Shown: positions 51,428-59,983, counted from the stretch's first letter. The stretch: 64,000 nucleotides of DNA from JAXDBM01 sp963709485 (GCA_963709485.1 CAVPWE010000001.1:124001-188000); one strand, 5' to 3'. The notes: generated by a model not told the origin, from the sequence alone. Made by a program: numbers and translations.

Positions 51428-51859
51428 TCATCTCCCCACCATAAGCCTGTAAAGGACCACCGTGTAAGTATTATTCCTGGCCAGTCGGTCATGGGTGACC
51501 GTCATCTCCAGTTTTTTGACGCGGTCGATTTCGGTGTCGCGAACCTCCATGCGCCACCGGTAGTCGGGAAACCGCTCTCCAAAGTCGCCGCTCTCCGATT
51601 GGAGGTTCCGGGGTGCCTTTGCCTCGATCTCAGCCATCCTGCTCTGCGCCAGCAGGGATGCGGTGGTAAGAAACCGTGCATGGGCCGCCATGGAAACGCT
51701 CTGGGATTGGGACTGAAAGATGCCGACCAGCGCAATCGCCAGGATGGCCATGGCAATCATGACCTCCATCAAAGTAAAGCCCTTCGAAACGGCCGGCAAA
51801 AATGCGGGTGCAAACGATACGCGCTTCCCGGAAGGGGCGATCGGGATGATTATTTTCAT
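51428..51859 (-). CDS. gspI: Type II secretion minor pseudopilin GspI
   Basis: 143 residues from the ATG at 51859. The leader VSKGFTLMEVMIAMAILAIA is preceded by an unusually long 27-residue pre-sequence. WRMEVRDTEIDRVKKLEMTV is typical of GspI. It is the first gene of the operon and nucleates the tip complex. The promoter lies about 270 bases upstream. Confidence 0.9.
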   Translation of the reverse strand: MKIIIPIAPSGKRVSFAPAFLPAVSKGFTLMEVMIAMAILAIALVGIFQSQSQSVSMAAHARFLTTASLLAQSRMAEIEAKAPRNLQSESGDFGERFPDYRWRMEVRDTEIDRVKKLEMTVTHDRLARNNTYTVVLYRLMVGR

Positions 51860-51966
51860 TTTGTCAGGATGCCCTTTGCATGGATCATGATCTGATTGCC
51901 GGAATGACGCCCGCCACCTCTCGGTTGAAGATCGGTTTCGAAGGGAGGGGATGGGGATGCATCCGA

Positions 51967-52119
51967 TCATTCGAATCGGGAACCCCATGAGCGCCGGGGC
52001 ATGTCATGCAGGATGCTGTTGGCTGATTCCCAACGACTGTAGAGGGCCTCGATGTCCCGGGTGCTGCCTTCGACGATGACCGAACCGCACCCGCTCCGGT
52101 ATATTGCATTGCTTCTCAT
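51967..52119 (-). CDS. Possible 50-residue leader protein upstream of gspI
   Basis: The ATG at 52119 lies about 4 bases after the predicted transcription start, so it would be nearly leaderless. The peptide (MRSNAIYRSGCGSVIVEG...) has high third-position G+C like real genes here, but there is no ribosome site and no recognised relative. It may be a regulatory leader peptide or a chance frame. Confidence 0.2.
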   Translation of the reverse strand: MRSNAIYRSGCGSVIVEGSTRDIEALYSRWESANSILHDMPRRSWGSRFE

Positions 52120-52129
52120 ATATCGGAAA

Positions 52130-52158
52130 ATTAATAACAAAATCAGGATCGCTGTCAA
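52130..52158 (-). promoter_or_regulatory. Promoter of the type II secretion operon
   Basis: On the minus strand TTGACA (52158-52153) and ATTAAT (52135-52130) are 17 bases apart. The -35 is a perfect consensus. Transcription would start near 52123. Confidence 0.5.
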
Positions 52159-52183
52159 GTTTTGATTGGCTTGTGTTCACCCC

Positions 52184-52212
52184 TTGACCGTCCGGGCACG
52201 GTGTGGTAAAAA
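52184..52212 (+). promoter_or_regulatory. Promoter of fmdB-hflX
   Basis: TTGACC (52184-52189) and TAAAAA (52207-52212) are separated by 17 bases, about 50 bases before the fmdB ATG. Confidence 0.45.
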
Positions 52213-52264
52213 AACTGCGAACCTTCCTGATTTTTCGTCAGGAAAGGAAATGAGGAGTTTTTCC

Positions 52265-52471
52265 ATGCCGCTCTACGATTTTGAATGCTGTCGATGCAGC
52301 CATGTCTACGAGGCTTTCCTGAAAATGGACGAACCTTATGACCATCTCGAATGTCCTGAATGCAAAGCGACGCAGCCAAAGAAGCTGGCCACCGCCTTTC
52401 GCACCGATGCCTGGTCGAAATTTCTGGACACCATGGAAAGGAAGGTCAATCCGCACAAGTTTAAATCGTGA
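52265..52471 (+). CDS. FmdB-family zinc ribbon protein
   Basis: 68 residues from the ATG at 52265, after GGAAATGAGGAG. The start MPLYDFECCRCSHVYEAFLK and the second knuckle CPECKA are the hallmark of the FmdB family of small CxxC...CxxC proteins. The name comes from a proposed regulator of formamide/amidase genes; the real function is unknown. Its TGA overlaps the GTG of hflX, so the two are coupled. Confidence 0.8.
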   Translation: MPLYDFECCRCSHVYEAFLKMDEPYDHLECPECKATQPKKLATAFRTDAWSKFLDTMERKVNPHKFKS

Positions 52472-54120
52472 ATAAACTTCACGGAAGCCTGACCGGCCTG
52501 GCGCCGGCGCAGATCAGAGGAATTGAGCAGCTCTACCGGCGGCGGGTGCCGCCGGAACGCATCGTCAGTCACGAACTGGCCCGGCAGTTGACCACCCTCT
52601 CCCGGGAAATCAACCGCCAAATCGGCATTCTCATCAGTCGCCGGGGCGAGATCGCCTTCGTCATTGTGGGTTCCCATAAGGACATCCTGATCCCCGGCCT
52701 CGACAGCTACCGTGCTTCCTCCGCCCGTTTCAAAGGCCTGCGGCTGATTCACACCCATCTGGATGGTGAACAACTGACGACGGATGATCTGACGGACCTG
52801 GCGCTCCTGCGGCTGGATCTGGTCTGCGCCATTACCGCCCTTCCGGACGGTCTCCCGGACAAGGCCTATACGGCACACCTGATCCCGGAGAACCAGGAAG
52901 GAGCCTACTGGATGCAGCTTTCCCCGGTTCCGCCTTCCGAACTCACCCTTGACTTCATATCCTTTATCCAGGCCCTGGAGGGCGAATTCACCAAAAAACA
53001 GAAGACCCGCAAAGTGGATGCCACGGACCGGGCGATTCTGATCCGGGTGGAAACCGATCCGCTGGCGGAACCTGAATATGCCCTTGACGAATTGAAGGAG
53101 CTGGCGCGCTCCTGCGGGATCGAGGTTTTTGACGCCGTCCTGAAGCACCGGGCGCAGCGGGACCCCAGATTTCTCCTGGGCAAAGGACAGCTTTCGGACC
53201 TGGTGATCCGGGCGCTGCAGATGGGCGCCAATCTCCTCCTCTTCGACCACGAGCTGACGGCCGCCCAGATCAAGGCAATAACCGATTTTACCGAAATCCG
53301 CGTGGTCGACCGGACCCAGGTTATTCTCGATATTTTTGCCCGGCGCGCGCACAGCCGGGAGGGGAAGATCCAGGTGGAACTGGCACAGCTCCAGTATCTG
53401 CTCCCGCGGCTGGTCACAAAAAACACCGCCATGTCACGGTTGACCGGCGGGATCGGCGCCAGAGGCCCCGGCGAAACAAAGCTGGAGATCAACCGGCGGC
53501 GTGTCCGTGACCGCATTCACCGCCTTCAAAAAGAGCTGCAGACCGTTCAGAAGGCCAGGGACGTGCGGCGGGTCCGGCGCGAAAGAACGGGTCTCCCCGT
53601 GATCTCCATCGTGGGATACACCAACGCCGGAAAATCGACGCTTTTGAACGCCCTCACGAAAAGCGAGGTCTTTACGGAGAATCTTCTCTTTGCCACCCTG
53701 GACCCCAAAAGCTCGCGTCTGCGCTTCCCCAGGGACCGGGAGGCGATCATCACCGACACGGTCGGATTTATCCGGGACCTGCCGAAAGAACTCTTCGCCG
53801 CCTTCCGGGCCACCCTCGATGAACTTCACGAAGCGGACATTCTTCTCCATGTCATCGACATCAGCAATCCGAACTTCGAAAACCAGATCAGCGCCGTGGA
53901 AAACATCCTGCAGGATCTTGCCATCGCTGGCAAGCCGAGCATCCGCGTTTTCAACAAAGCCGATCATTTCCCCGATAAAAACCTGCTCAACAACCTCTGC
54001 CGGCGCTTTGGCGCCACGGCGATTTCCGCCCTGCACCCGGAGACCCTGCCCCCGCTGGTGACTGAAATCGAAGCGCTGGTCCTGGGGGGGAGGGCAAACC
54101 ATCCGGGCGCGCGCACATAA
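52468..54120 (+). CDS. hflX: Ribosome-associated GTPase HflX
   Basis: 550 residues from a GTG overlapping the fmdB stop (GTGA). An N-terminal HflX domain is extended by about 180 residues compared with the E. coli protein, as in many other phyla. The glycine-rich linker (RLTGGIGARGPGETKLE), G1 GYTNAGKST, G3 DTVGFIRDLP and G4 NKAD are all present. It splits stalled or inactive 70S ribosomes during stress. Confidence 0.95.
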   Translation: MNKLHGSLTGLAPAQIRGIEQLYRRRVPPERIVSHELARQLTTLSREINRQIGILISRRGEIAFVIVGSHKDILIPGLDSYRASSARFKGLRLIHTHLDGEQLTTDDLTDLALLRLDLVCAITALPDGLPDKAYTAHLIPENQEGAYWMQLSPVPPSELTLDFISFIQALEGEFTKKQKTRKVDATDRAILIRVETDPLAEPEYALDELKELARSCGIEVFDAVLKHRAQRDPRFLLGKGQLSDLVIRALQMGANLLLFDHELTAAQIKAITDFTEIRVVDRTQVILDIFARRAHSREGKIQVELAQLQYLLPRLVTKNTAMSRLTGGIGARGPGETKLEINRRRVRDRIHRLQKELQTVQKARDVRRVRRERTGLPVISIVGYTNAGKSTLLNALTKSEVFTENLLFATLDPKSSRLRFPRDREAIITDTVGFIRDLPKELFAAFRATLDELHEADILLHVIDISNPNFENQISAVENILQDLAIAGKPSIRVFNKADHFPDKNLLNNLCRRFGATAISALHPETLPPLVTEIEALVLGGRANHPGART

Positions 54121-54207
54121 GCGCCACGAAAGAAACCGGGCGCTCCGGACCGGCTTTGCGCTGATGCTGAACGGCTGGCCGCGGAAACGGTTTTTCTTCG
54201 ACCTGCC

Positions 54208-54999
54208 TTACATGATGCCCTTGTACCAGCCGCCGTCGATCTGAATGGCGGCGCCGGTAATGTAACCGCTGCGCTCGGAAGCGAGGAAGGCGACAAGGCT
54301 GGCAAATTCCTCCGGCGTGCCGAGGCGGCCCATGGGGATGGAGGACTCCCACCTTTTGATGATCGCCTCGGGCGTTGTTTTCTCCTTCTCTGCGGTGGCC
54401 TTTGCGAGATTCCGAACCCGGTCGGTGAGCGTATAACCGGGACACACGCTGTTGACGGTGATGTTGAAGGGCGCCAGTTCGTTGGAAAGGGACTTGGCCA
54501 GGCCGATCACGCCGGATCTCACCGTGTTGGACAGGATCAGCCCGTCGATGGGCTGCTTGACCGCGATCGAGGTCATGTTGATGATCCGGCCCCATTTTTT
54601 CTCCTTCATCACCGGCACTGCCTCACGCGTCATCACGATGGTGCTCATGAGGTTGAGCCGGAACCCGTATTCCCAGAGTTTGTCGTCGATTTCAAGAAAG
54701 GTCGTTGAAGGCGGACCGCCGGCGTTGTTGACCAGAATGTCCACCGTGCCGAAATGCCCCATGGCCTTTCGGACTAACTGCTTCGCCTGCTCCATGTCCG
54801 TGACGTCGGCGGGGATCGCCAGCACCTCGCCGCCCGTGGCCTGTCGGATCTCTTCGGCCGCCGCGGGCAGGTAGGCGTCATCCAGGGAACCGATGGCGAC
54901 TTTCGCCCCCTCGCGGGACAGCGTCATCGCCACAGCTTTTCCGAGGCCCATGCTCCCCCCGGCCACCAGTGCGATCTTGTTTTTCACTCCCAAATCCAT
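54208..54999 (-). CDS. Atypical short-chain dehydrogenase/reductase (SDR) lacking the YxxxK motif
   Basis: 263 residues from the ATG at 54999, after GGAGGGGGC. The Rossmann motif GGSMGLGKA (about 14-22) and NNAGG are present. The catalytic Tyr and Lys are Ser157 and Arg161 (SNTVRSG). A FabG-like SDR subgroup with this SNxxR pattern exists and is described as lacking the classical tetrad. It may bind NAD(P) with different chemistry or act as a non-catalytic partner. It is transcribed away from the por operon. Confidence 0.8.
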   Translation of the reverse strand: MDLGVKNKIALVAGGSMGLGKAVAMTLSREGAKVAIGSLDDAYLPAAAEEIRQATGGEVLAIPADVTDMEQAKQLVRKAMGHFGTVDILVNNAGGPPSTTFLEIDDKLWEYGFRLNLMSTIVMTREAVPVMKEKKWGRIINMTSIAVKQPIDGLILSNTVRSGVIGLAKSLSNELAPFNITVNSVCPGYTLTDRVRNLAKATAEKEKTTPEAIIKRWESSIPMGRLGTPEEFASLVAFLASERSGYITGAAIQIDGGWYKGIM

Positions 55000-55137
55000 T
55001 GCCCCCTCCTCGTGGTCAACTCGAATCAAAGATCGGAATGACCGGTTTGTTGAAATATGATTTTGCACTGAACACATATTATAAAAAAAAATATTCGTCA
55101 ATTGCTTGACAAAAAGAATTTTAAATGCAAAATGAAA

Positions 55138-55166
55138 TTGACAGACGGTTTGAATTATTTTAGGAT
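55138..55166 (+). promoter_or_regulatory. Promoter of the por leader RNA
   Basis: A perfect TTGACA (55138-55143) is followed after 17 bases by TAGGAT (55161-55166). Transcription would start near 55173. Confidence 0.6.
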
Positions 55167-55172
55167 TAAACA

Positions 55173-55366
55173 AATTTTTTCGGTTGCCTGAAAATGACCT
55201 TCATGAGGAGAGAAAAACTGGATCATCTGCCGGGGCTGTTGCGCCTCTCTCTTCTAAGGATGGGATTAAACCCATCACCCGTCGTTTTTAGGAACATGTA
55301 GCAGCGCTCCAGAAAAGAATCAAGAACGATCCTAAAGGCCATGGGTGGAAAATCCGTGGCCTTTTT
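55173..55366 (+). ncRNA. Candidate structured leader or small RNA, about 195 nt
   Basis: It is bounded by a good promoter and an intrinsic terminator and carries several helices. GAGGAGAGA (55205-55213) pairs with TCTCTCTTC (55247-55255, one G-U). GATGGG/CCCATC (55259-55264/55271-55276) forms a perfect 6-base hairpin. TTTAGGA (55287-55293) pairs with TCCTAAA (55330-55336) and can extend into the first bases of the terminator stem. That overlap is the layout of an attenuator. No known RNA family was recognised. It may control the por operon that starts 57 bases after the terminator, or be an independent RNA. Confidence 0.35.
55337..55366 (+). terminator. Intrinsic terminator upstream of porG
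   Basis: GGCCATGG (55337-55344) and CCGTGGCC (55354-55361) form an 8-base stem with one G-U pair and a 9-base loop, followed by TTTTT. It lies before the por operon, not after any coding gene, so it must end a short leader transcript. Confidence 0.7.
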
Positions 55367-55422
55367 GTTTGTCCGCCGGATTTTGAGCGGGTGCGAAGTA
55401 TTCACGAAAGGGAGACAGGCAT

Positions 55423-56001
55423 ATGCAGGAAGTGATTTGGCACGGCAGGGGAGGACAGGGGGTGGTTGTCGCGGCGCAGATCCTGGCCGAGGCCGCCTAT
55501 CTGGAAGGATTCAAGGGGGTGACCTCCGCACCGACCTTCGGTCCCGAGAGGCGGGGGGCGCCGGTGACGGCTTCGACGCGGATTGCCGACGAGCCGATCC
55601 GGACCTTCTCGCAGGTTGAGCGTGCCGACATCACCGTTATTCTGGACGACAGCCTTTTCGGGGTTGTGGACATCCTGGGCAGGGTCCGTGCAGGGGGGCT
55701 CGTCATCATCAATACGACCCATCCGGCGGATCATTTCCAGGTACCCGAAGAGACCGGTCTGGCGACGGTGGACGCCGCTACCGTCTCGATCAAGCAGTAC
55801 CTGATCAAGGAAGGGGCCCCGGTGGTCAATACCCCCATGCTGGGCGCCTTTGCCAGGGCCGCCGGCATGGTTTCCCTGGATAATCTGGAAAAGGCCCTTC
55901 GGGGAAAATTGTCCCGGGAGGCCTTGTTCAAGAATTTCGCCTCGGTGAAAGCCGCCTATGAGGCGACAGCCGTCCGGGAGAAACGGATCGGCCGGGGCTG
56001 A
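55423..56001 (+). CDS. porG: 2-oxoacid (pyruvate):ferredoxin oxidoreductase gamma subunit
   Basis: 192 residues. WHGRGGQGVVVAAQILAEAA is the glycine-rich start typical of POR/KOR gamma chains, followed by GPERRGAPVTASTRI. With the delta, alpha and beta chains that follow it makes the four-subunit enzyme that converts pyruvate (or another 2-oxoacid) and CoA to acyl-CoA, CO2 and reduced ferredoxin in the cytoplasm. It has AAAGGGAGA before the ATG and is the first gene of the operon. Confidence 0.9.
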   Translation: MQEVIWHGRGGQGVVVAAQILAEAAYLEGFKGVTSAPTFGPERRGAPVTASTRIADEPIRTFSQVERADITVILDDSLFGVVDILGRVRAGGLVIINTTHPADHFQVPEETGLATVDAATVSIKQYLIKEGAPVVNTPMLGAFARAAGMVSLDNLEKALRGKLSREALFKNFASVKAAYEATAVREKRIGRG

Positions 56002-56117
56002 AGAACCCGTGCAGCGGCTGACGGGTGAAACCGGGCGGCCCGGGAAGGTTTTGGATGGAACGGGGTAAAACGCCTGCTCCGGTCCATGTCAGGCCCGAAC
56101 AAATAAGGAGACGTGCT

Positions 56118-56414
56118 ATGGAAGAAAAGAGAGACGACAACATATCGGCGATGTGCACCGTTGCCATCGGAGAGGGTGGCAAAACCGGTGACTGGCGGAG
56201 CGTCCGCCCGGTGATCGACCGCAAGAAGTGCATCCCCTCCGTCAAAAACAAGTCGGCCTGCTTTCTCTGCTGGCTCTACTGCCCGGAGGGGGTGGTCAAG
56301 GCCGGGATTCCCGTGGAGATCGATCTGGAGTACTGTAAGGGATGCGGCATCTGTGCGGAGGAATGCCCGCCCCGGGCCATTACCATGGTAAGGGAGGACA
56401 GGAGCCATGAGTAA
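56118..56414 (+). CDS. porD: 2-oxoacid (pyruvate):ferredoxin oxidoreductase delta subunit
   Basis: 98 residues from the ATG at 56118, with AAGGAG 7 bases upstream. One cluster site is C-x2-C-x3-C of SACFLCWLYCPEG (preceded by KKCIPS), the other CKGCGICAEECPPRA, typical of the 2x[4Fe-4S] POR delta chain. The C-terminus overlaps porA by 8 bases. Confidence 0.9.
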   Translation: MEEKRDDNISAMCTVAIGEGGKTGDWRSVRPVIDRKKCIPSVKNKSACFLCWLYCPEGVVKAGIPVEIDLEYCKGCGICAEECPPRAITMVREDRSHE

Positions 56415-57615
56415 CGTTCAGATCATGACCGGGAACCAGGCGGCCGCCCTGGGGGCAAAACTCTGCGGCGTGGAAGTCGTTGCCGCCTACCCCATCACCC
56501 CGCAGTCCCAGTTGGCCGAGATCCTGTCCCAATACGTGGAAAGCGGCGAGCTGAAGGCTGAGTACGTGCGCGTGGAGGGAGAGCATACCGCGCTCACCGT
56601 CTGCATTTCCGCCTCCACCGTCGGGGCCCGGGTCTTCACCGCCACCAGCGCCAATGGCCTGCTTTACATGCATGAGCAGCTCCACTGGGCGGCCGGTTCG
56701 CGATTGCCCATCGTCATGTGCTGCGTCAACCGGGGCGTCGGCGCCCCCTGGACGATCTTCAACGACCAGCAGGATTCCCTTGCCCAGCGGGACACGGGAT
56801 GGATGCAGCTCTACTGCCGCAACAACCAGGAAATCATCGATACGGTCATACAGGCCTACCGGATTGCCGAGGCGGTGTATTGTCCCGTCATGGTCTGCTA
56901 CGACGGGTTCGTCCTGTCCCACACCATGATGCCCGTGGACGTGCCCGATGCCGCGCGGGTCAGGGATTTTCTGCCTCCATACCGGCCGCATACGATCCTG
57001 TCTCCCGACGACCCGAGGTATCTCAACGCCGTTCTCTTCCCGGGGCAACGGCGGGACAGCGAGGGGATCCTGCGGGACGGCTACATGGATATGCGCTTCA
57101 AGCTGCAGGCAGCGCTGGAGGGGGCCACGGAGGCCATCCGTTCCGCCAGCGCCGCTTTTGCCGAGGCTTTCGGCCGGGATCATGGGGGGATGCTCTGGGA
57201 ATACAAAACGGAGGATGCGGAACTGACGCTCGTGAGTATGGGGTCTCTGGCCAGCGAGGCCACGGTGGCGGCGGATATGCTCCGGGCGGACGGCGTCAAG
57301 GCAGGTGTCGTGGGCATCCGGGCGTACCGGCCGTTTCCGAAAGAGGATGCGCGCAGGGTCTTCCGGAAGGCGAAGGCGATCGTCATCTTCGAAAAGAGCA
57401 TCAGTTACGGCTATGAAGGCGGCCTGTGCTCCGATATGAAGGCGGCCTTTTACGGAACGGAAATCAATGCGCCCATCCACAACTATATTGCCGGACTGGG
57501 CGGGCGGGATGTCAAGGCCCGTGAACTGGCGGCGGCGGCAAAGGATTCCCTGGCCGGCTTCAATCAGGGAATGACGGAACCAAAAACCACTTGGCTCAAT
57601 ACATTTACAGGATGA
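56407..57615 (+). CDS. porA: 2-oxoacid (pyruvate):ferredoxin oxidoreductase alpha subunit
   Basis: 402 residues. GNQAAALGAKLCGVEVVAAY and PITPQSQLAEIL are the start of POR/VOR alpha chains, and ARVFTATSANGLLYMHEQLH is the conserved core. The length and the gamma-delta-alpha-beta order fit pyruvate oxidoreductase best, with 2-oxoisovalerate as an alternative substrate. Confidence 0.9.
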   Translation: MSNVQIMTGNQAAALGAKLCGVEVVAAYPITPQSQLAEILSQYVESGELKAEYVRVEGEHTALTVCISASTVGARVFTATSANGLLYMHEQLHWAAGSRLPIVMCCVNRGVGAPWTIFNDQQDSLAQRDTGWMQLYCRNNQEIIDTVIQAYRIAEAVYCPVMVCYDGFVLSHTMMPVDVPDAARVRDFLPPYRPHTILSPDDPRYLNAVLFPGQRRDSEGILRDGYMDMRFKLQAALEGATEAIRSASAAFAEAFGRDHGGMLWEYKTEDAELTLVSMGSLASEATVAADMLRADGVKAGVVGIRAYRPFPKEDARRVFRKAKAIVIFEKSISYGYEGGLCSDMKAAFYGTEINAPIHNYIAGLGGRDVKARELAAAAKDSLAGFNQGMTEPKTTWLNTFTG

Positions 57616-57619
57616 CAAT

Positions 57620-58519
57620 ATGCCGGAAAATCTCTTTAAGCTGAACGCCAAGGAATATATTCTTCCCGGGACGAGGGCCTGTCAGGGATGCGGCCTTTCC
57701 CTGGGTTATCGTTATGCCCTGAAGGCGCTCCGGGAAAACACCATCGTGACCCTGCCCGCCAGCTGCATCTGCGTCCTGCAGGGCATCTATCCGAGCACGC
57801 CCGTGATGATCCCCTGCATGAACAACTCCTTCGCCAGCACGGCAGCGTCGGCATCGGGGATCGTGGCCGGCCTCCAGGCCCTGAACCGGACCGATACGAC
57901 CGTCATGGCCATCGCCGGGGACGGAGGGACCTTCGACATGGGGATCCAGGCCCTGAGCGGGGCGGCGGAGCGGGGAACGGATTTCATCTATGTCTGCTAC
58001 GACAATGAGGGGTACATGAACACGGGTACCCAGCGCTCCAGCGCGACGCCCATGGGGGCGATCACGTCCACCACGCCGGTGCTGACGAAGCAGCAGCATA
58101 AGAAAGACTTTATCAAGATCATGGAGGCTCACGATCTCCCCTATCTGGCCACGACATCGCCGTCCTATCCCATCGATCTCTACGACAAGTTCGTCAAAGC
58201 GAAGAAGATCAAGGGAACCCGCTATATCCATATATACGTACCCTGTCCGCCCGGATGGGGCTATCCCCCCAAGGACACCATCAAGACAGGCAAGCTGGCC
58301 GTGGAGACCGGGCTGGTCGTGCTCTTTGAAATCGAAAACGGGAAGTTCCGCTTCACGGGCCGGAGCAAGACCCTGGCCGAACGGGGAACCCGTCTGCCCG
58401 TCATCAACTATCTGGAGAAGCAGGGGCGCTTCAAGAAGATGAACATCGAGCAGCTTCATCAGTTGCAGGTGTGGGTGGATGCGAAGTGGCAGGAGTATGT
58501 CCGGCGGGCGGAAGGATGA
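57620..58519 (+). CDS. porB: 2-oxoacid (pyruvate):ferredoxin oxidoreductase beta subunit
   Basis: 299 residues. The thiamin diphosphate site GDGGTFDMGIQALSGAAERG and NEGYMNTGTQRS are clear. Cysteines of ACQGCG, SCICVLQG and YVPCPPGWG fit the beta-subunit cluster. It starts 4 bases after porA and ends just before a possible terminator. Confidence 0.9.
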   Translation: MPENLFKLNAKEYILPGTRACQGCGLSLGYRYALKALRENTIVTLPASCICVLQGIYPSTPVMIPCMNNSFASTAASASGIVAGLQALNRTDTTVMAIAGDGGTFDMGIQALSGAAERGTDFIYVCYDNEGYMNTGTQRSSATPMGAITSTTPVLTKQQHKKDFIKIMEAHDLPYLATTSPSYPIDLYDKFVKAKKIKGTRYIHIYVPCPPGWGYPPKDTIKTGKLAVETGLVVLFEIENGKFRFTGRSKTLAERGTRLPVINYLEKQGRFKKMNIEQLHQLQVWVDAKWQEYVRRAEG

Positions 58520-58527
58520 GGAAAGAA

Positions 58528-58557
58528 GGGCTCGCGCCCCTTGTCCCGGGCCTTTTT
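58528..58557 (+). terminator. Possible terminator of the por operon
   Basis: GGGC-TCGC-GCCC (58528-58539) and a second GGGCC are followed by TTTTT (58553-58557), just after the porB stop and before the convergent waaA. Alternative pairings exist, so the exact stem is unclear. Confidence 0.4.
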
Positions 58558-58581
58558 ATGGGCGTATCCGTCGGGCCTTTG

Positions 58582-59895
58582 CTATCGGGAACGTGCTCCG
58601 CGGTTCAGGAGGACCTCCTTGATGAGGTCCGCGTAGCGCTCGGAAGCGCCGCGATTCGCGGCCACAGCCCGGCCTGCGCTTAGCCCCCGGTCGGCCATGA
58701 CTTCCGGATCCCGAAGGAGAGACATTATTTGCTCGGCGAGGTCTGTGCCGTTTTTCACGGTAATGCCCGCGCCGGCTTCTTCGAGCAGGGCTTTTTCATC
58801 CCGGAAATCCTCCATGAAAGGTCCGTAGAGGACCACCTTGCCCCAGGCCGCGGGCTCCAGGATATTCTGCCCTCCCCTGGGAACCAGGGAGCCTCCGCAA
58901 TAGACGACCGTCGCCAGGCTGTACACCTTGAAGAGTTCCCCGATCACATCCACCACCAGCACCCGCTCGTTTCGTCTTTTTCGTCCCTGATCGATTTCCG
59001 TCAGGGTCAGGACGTCATCAAAGCCTGCCTGCCGGACCAGCTTCATCACCTCTCCGGCTCGTTCGATGTGCCGGGGGACGAGGATCAGTTGAAAGTCGGA
59101 GTGAACCGTCAGCAGCTTCCGGAAGACCTCCAGCACGACCGCTTCCTCGCCCTCATGGGTGCTCCCGGCCACGAGGACCTTCTCCCCTGCGGCAAAGTTC
59201 AAGCGCCGGGCCATCTCCTCCTGAATTTCCGGTGAAACCCTGGCTGCCAGACCGTCGTACTTGGCGTTCCCGAGCACTTGAATCTTCTCCGGCGCCATGC
59301 CGATCGCGCACGCACGCCGGGCGTCGGTTTCCGAGATGACGCCCATGACGCACACGTCTTTCAGGATGTGGCGCCAAAAAAGACGGCTGAGGTGATATCT
59401 TCGAAAAGAACGGGGCGAGAGTCGGCCGTTCACCATGGCGACCCGGATCCCGCGTTCCCGGCAGATGCGGATAAAATTCGGCCAGAGTTCCGTCTCCGTG
59501 AGCACAAACATTTCAGGCCGGACCAACCGGACCATTTTTCGAATGACCCGGGGAATATCGAGGGGAAAATAGAGGAGAGCCGTCGCTTCCGGGATCAGCC
59601 GGCGGGCCATCCCCTGTCCCGTTTCCGTTCCCGTGGACAGAACGAGGCAGGCATCCGGAAAATCCCTGCGCAGGGAAGCCATGATCGGCGCGGCGGCTGT
59701 GACTTCCCCGACCGAAACGGCATGGACCCAGATCCGGGGGGTTCCGCGCATCCGCGCATAAACATCCGGACGGTTGAAGCCGAACTTGGGACCCACGCTG
59801 GTGCGATATTTTCCGGTGAACAGGATCTTCAGCCCGTAATAGGGGACAACGAAAACGGCGGCGATGGTCAGCAGCAAATTGTACAGCAGGAACAT
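58582..59895 (-). CDS. waaA: 3-deoxy-D-manno-octulosonic acid transferase
   Basis: 437 residues. An N-terminal membrane anchor is followed by the WaaA/KdtA pattern: VHAVSVGEVTAAAPIM with the catalytic Glu, LSTGTETGQGMARRLIP, YFPLDIPRVIRKMVRLVRPE, ETELWPNFI, and YCGGSLVPRGGQNILEPAAW for CMP-Kdo binding. It transfers Kdo to lipid A, which shows the organism makes LPS. It has GGGAGG before the ATG. Confidence 0.95.
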   Translation of the reverse strand: MFLLYNLLLTIAAVFVVPYYGLKILFTGKYRTSVGPKFGFNRPDVYARMRGTPRIWVHAVSVGEVTAAAPIMASLRRDFPDACLVLSTGTETGQGMARRLIPEATALLYFPLDIPRVIRKMVRLVRPEMFVLTETELWPNFIRICRERGIRVAMVNGRLSPRSFRRYHLSRLFWRHILKDVCVMGVISETDARRACAIGMAPEKIQVLGNAKYDGLAARVSPEIQEEMARRLNFAAGEKVLVAGSTHEGEEAVVLEVFRKLLTVHSDFQLILVPRHIERAGEVMKLVRQAGFDDVLTLTEIDQGRKRRNERVLVVDVIGELFKVYSLATVVYCGGSLVPRGGQNILEPAAWGKVVLYGPFMEDFRDEKALLEEAGAGITVKNGTDLAEQIMSLLRDPEVMADRGLSAGRAVAANRGASERYADLIKEVLLNRGARSR

Positions 59896-59983
59896 CTAAC
59901 GCCTCCCGTTGCCGGGGAGGGGCATTGACACCCGCCGCAACGCCGCATTTGACACGCGGACTGCGATCGTGTATGAAAAAAAC

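Larger units (their letters stand above)
51860..52264. other. Divergent intergenic region between the type II secretion operon and fmdB-hflX
   Basis: There are 405 bases with two opposed promoters near 52130-52212 and a 250-base leader in front of gspI that contains one short open frame (51967-52119). Nothing else was recognised. Confidence 0.6.
55000..55422. other. Intergenic region with divergent promoters and a structured leader
   Basis: 423 bases. The first 170 are very AT-rich and hold a TATAAT on the minus strand (55083-55078) that could serve the SDR gene, although the nearest TTGACG is only 12 bases upstream of it. The second part is the candidate RNA described separately. No protein gene was seen. 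Confidence 0.6.

Noticed and set aside
54121..54207. Terminator between the convergent hflX and SDR genes
   Set aside because: The only candidate stem (CCG/CGG before TTTTT near 54180-54195) is three base pairs long.
56380..57651. 423-residue minus-strand frame opposite porA
   Set aside because: It is antisense to porA, which has the full family signature.
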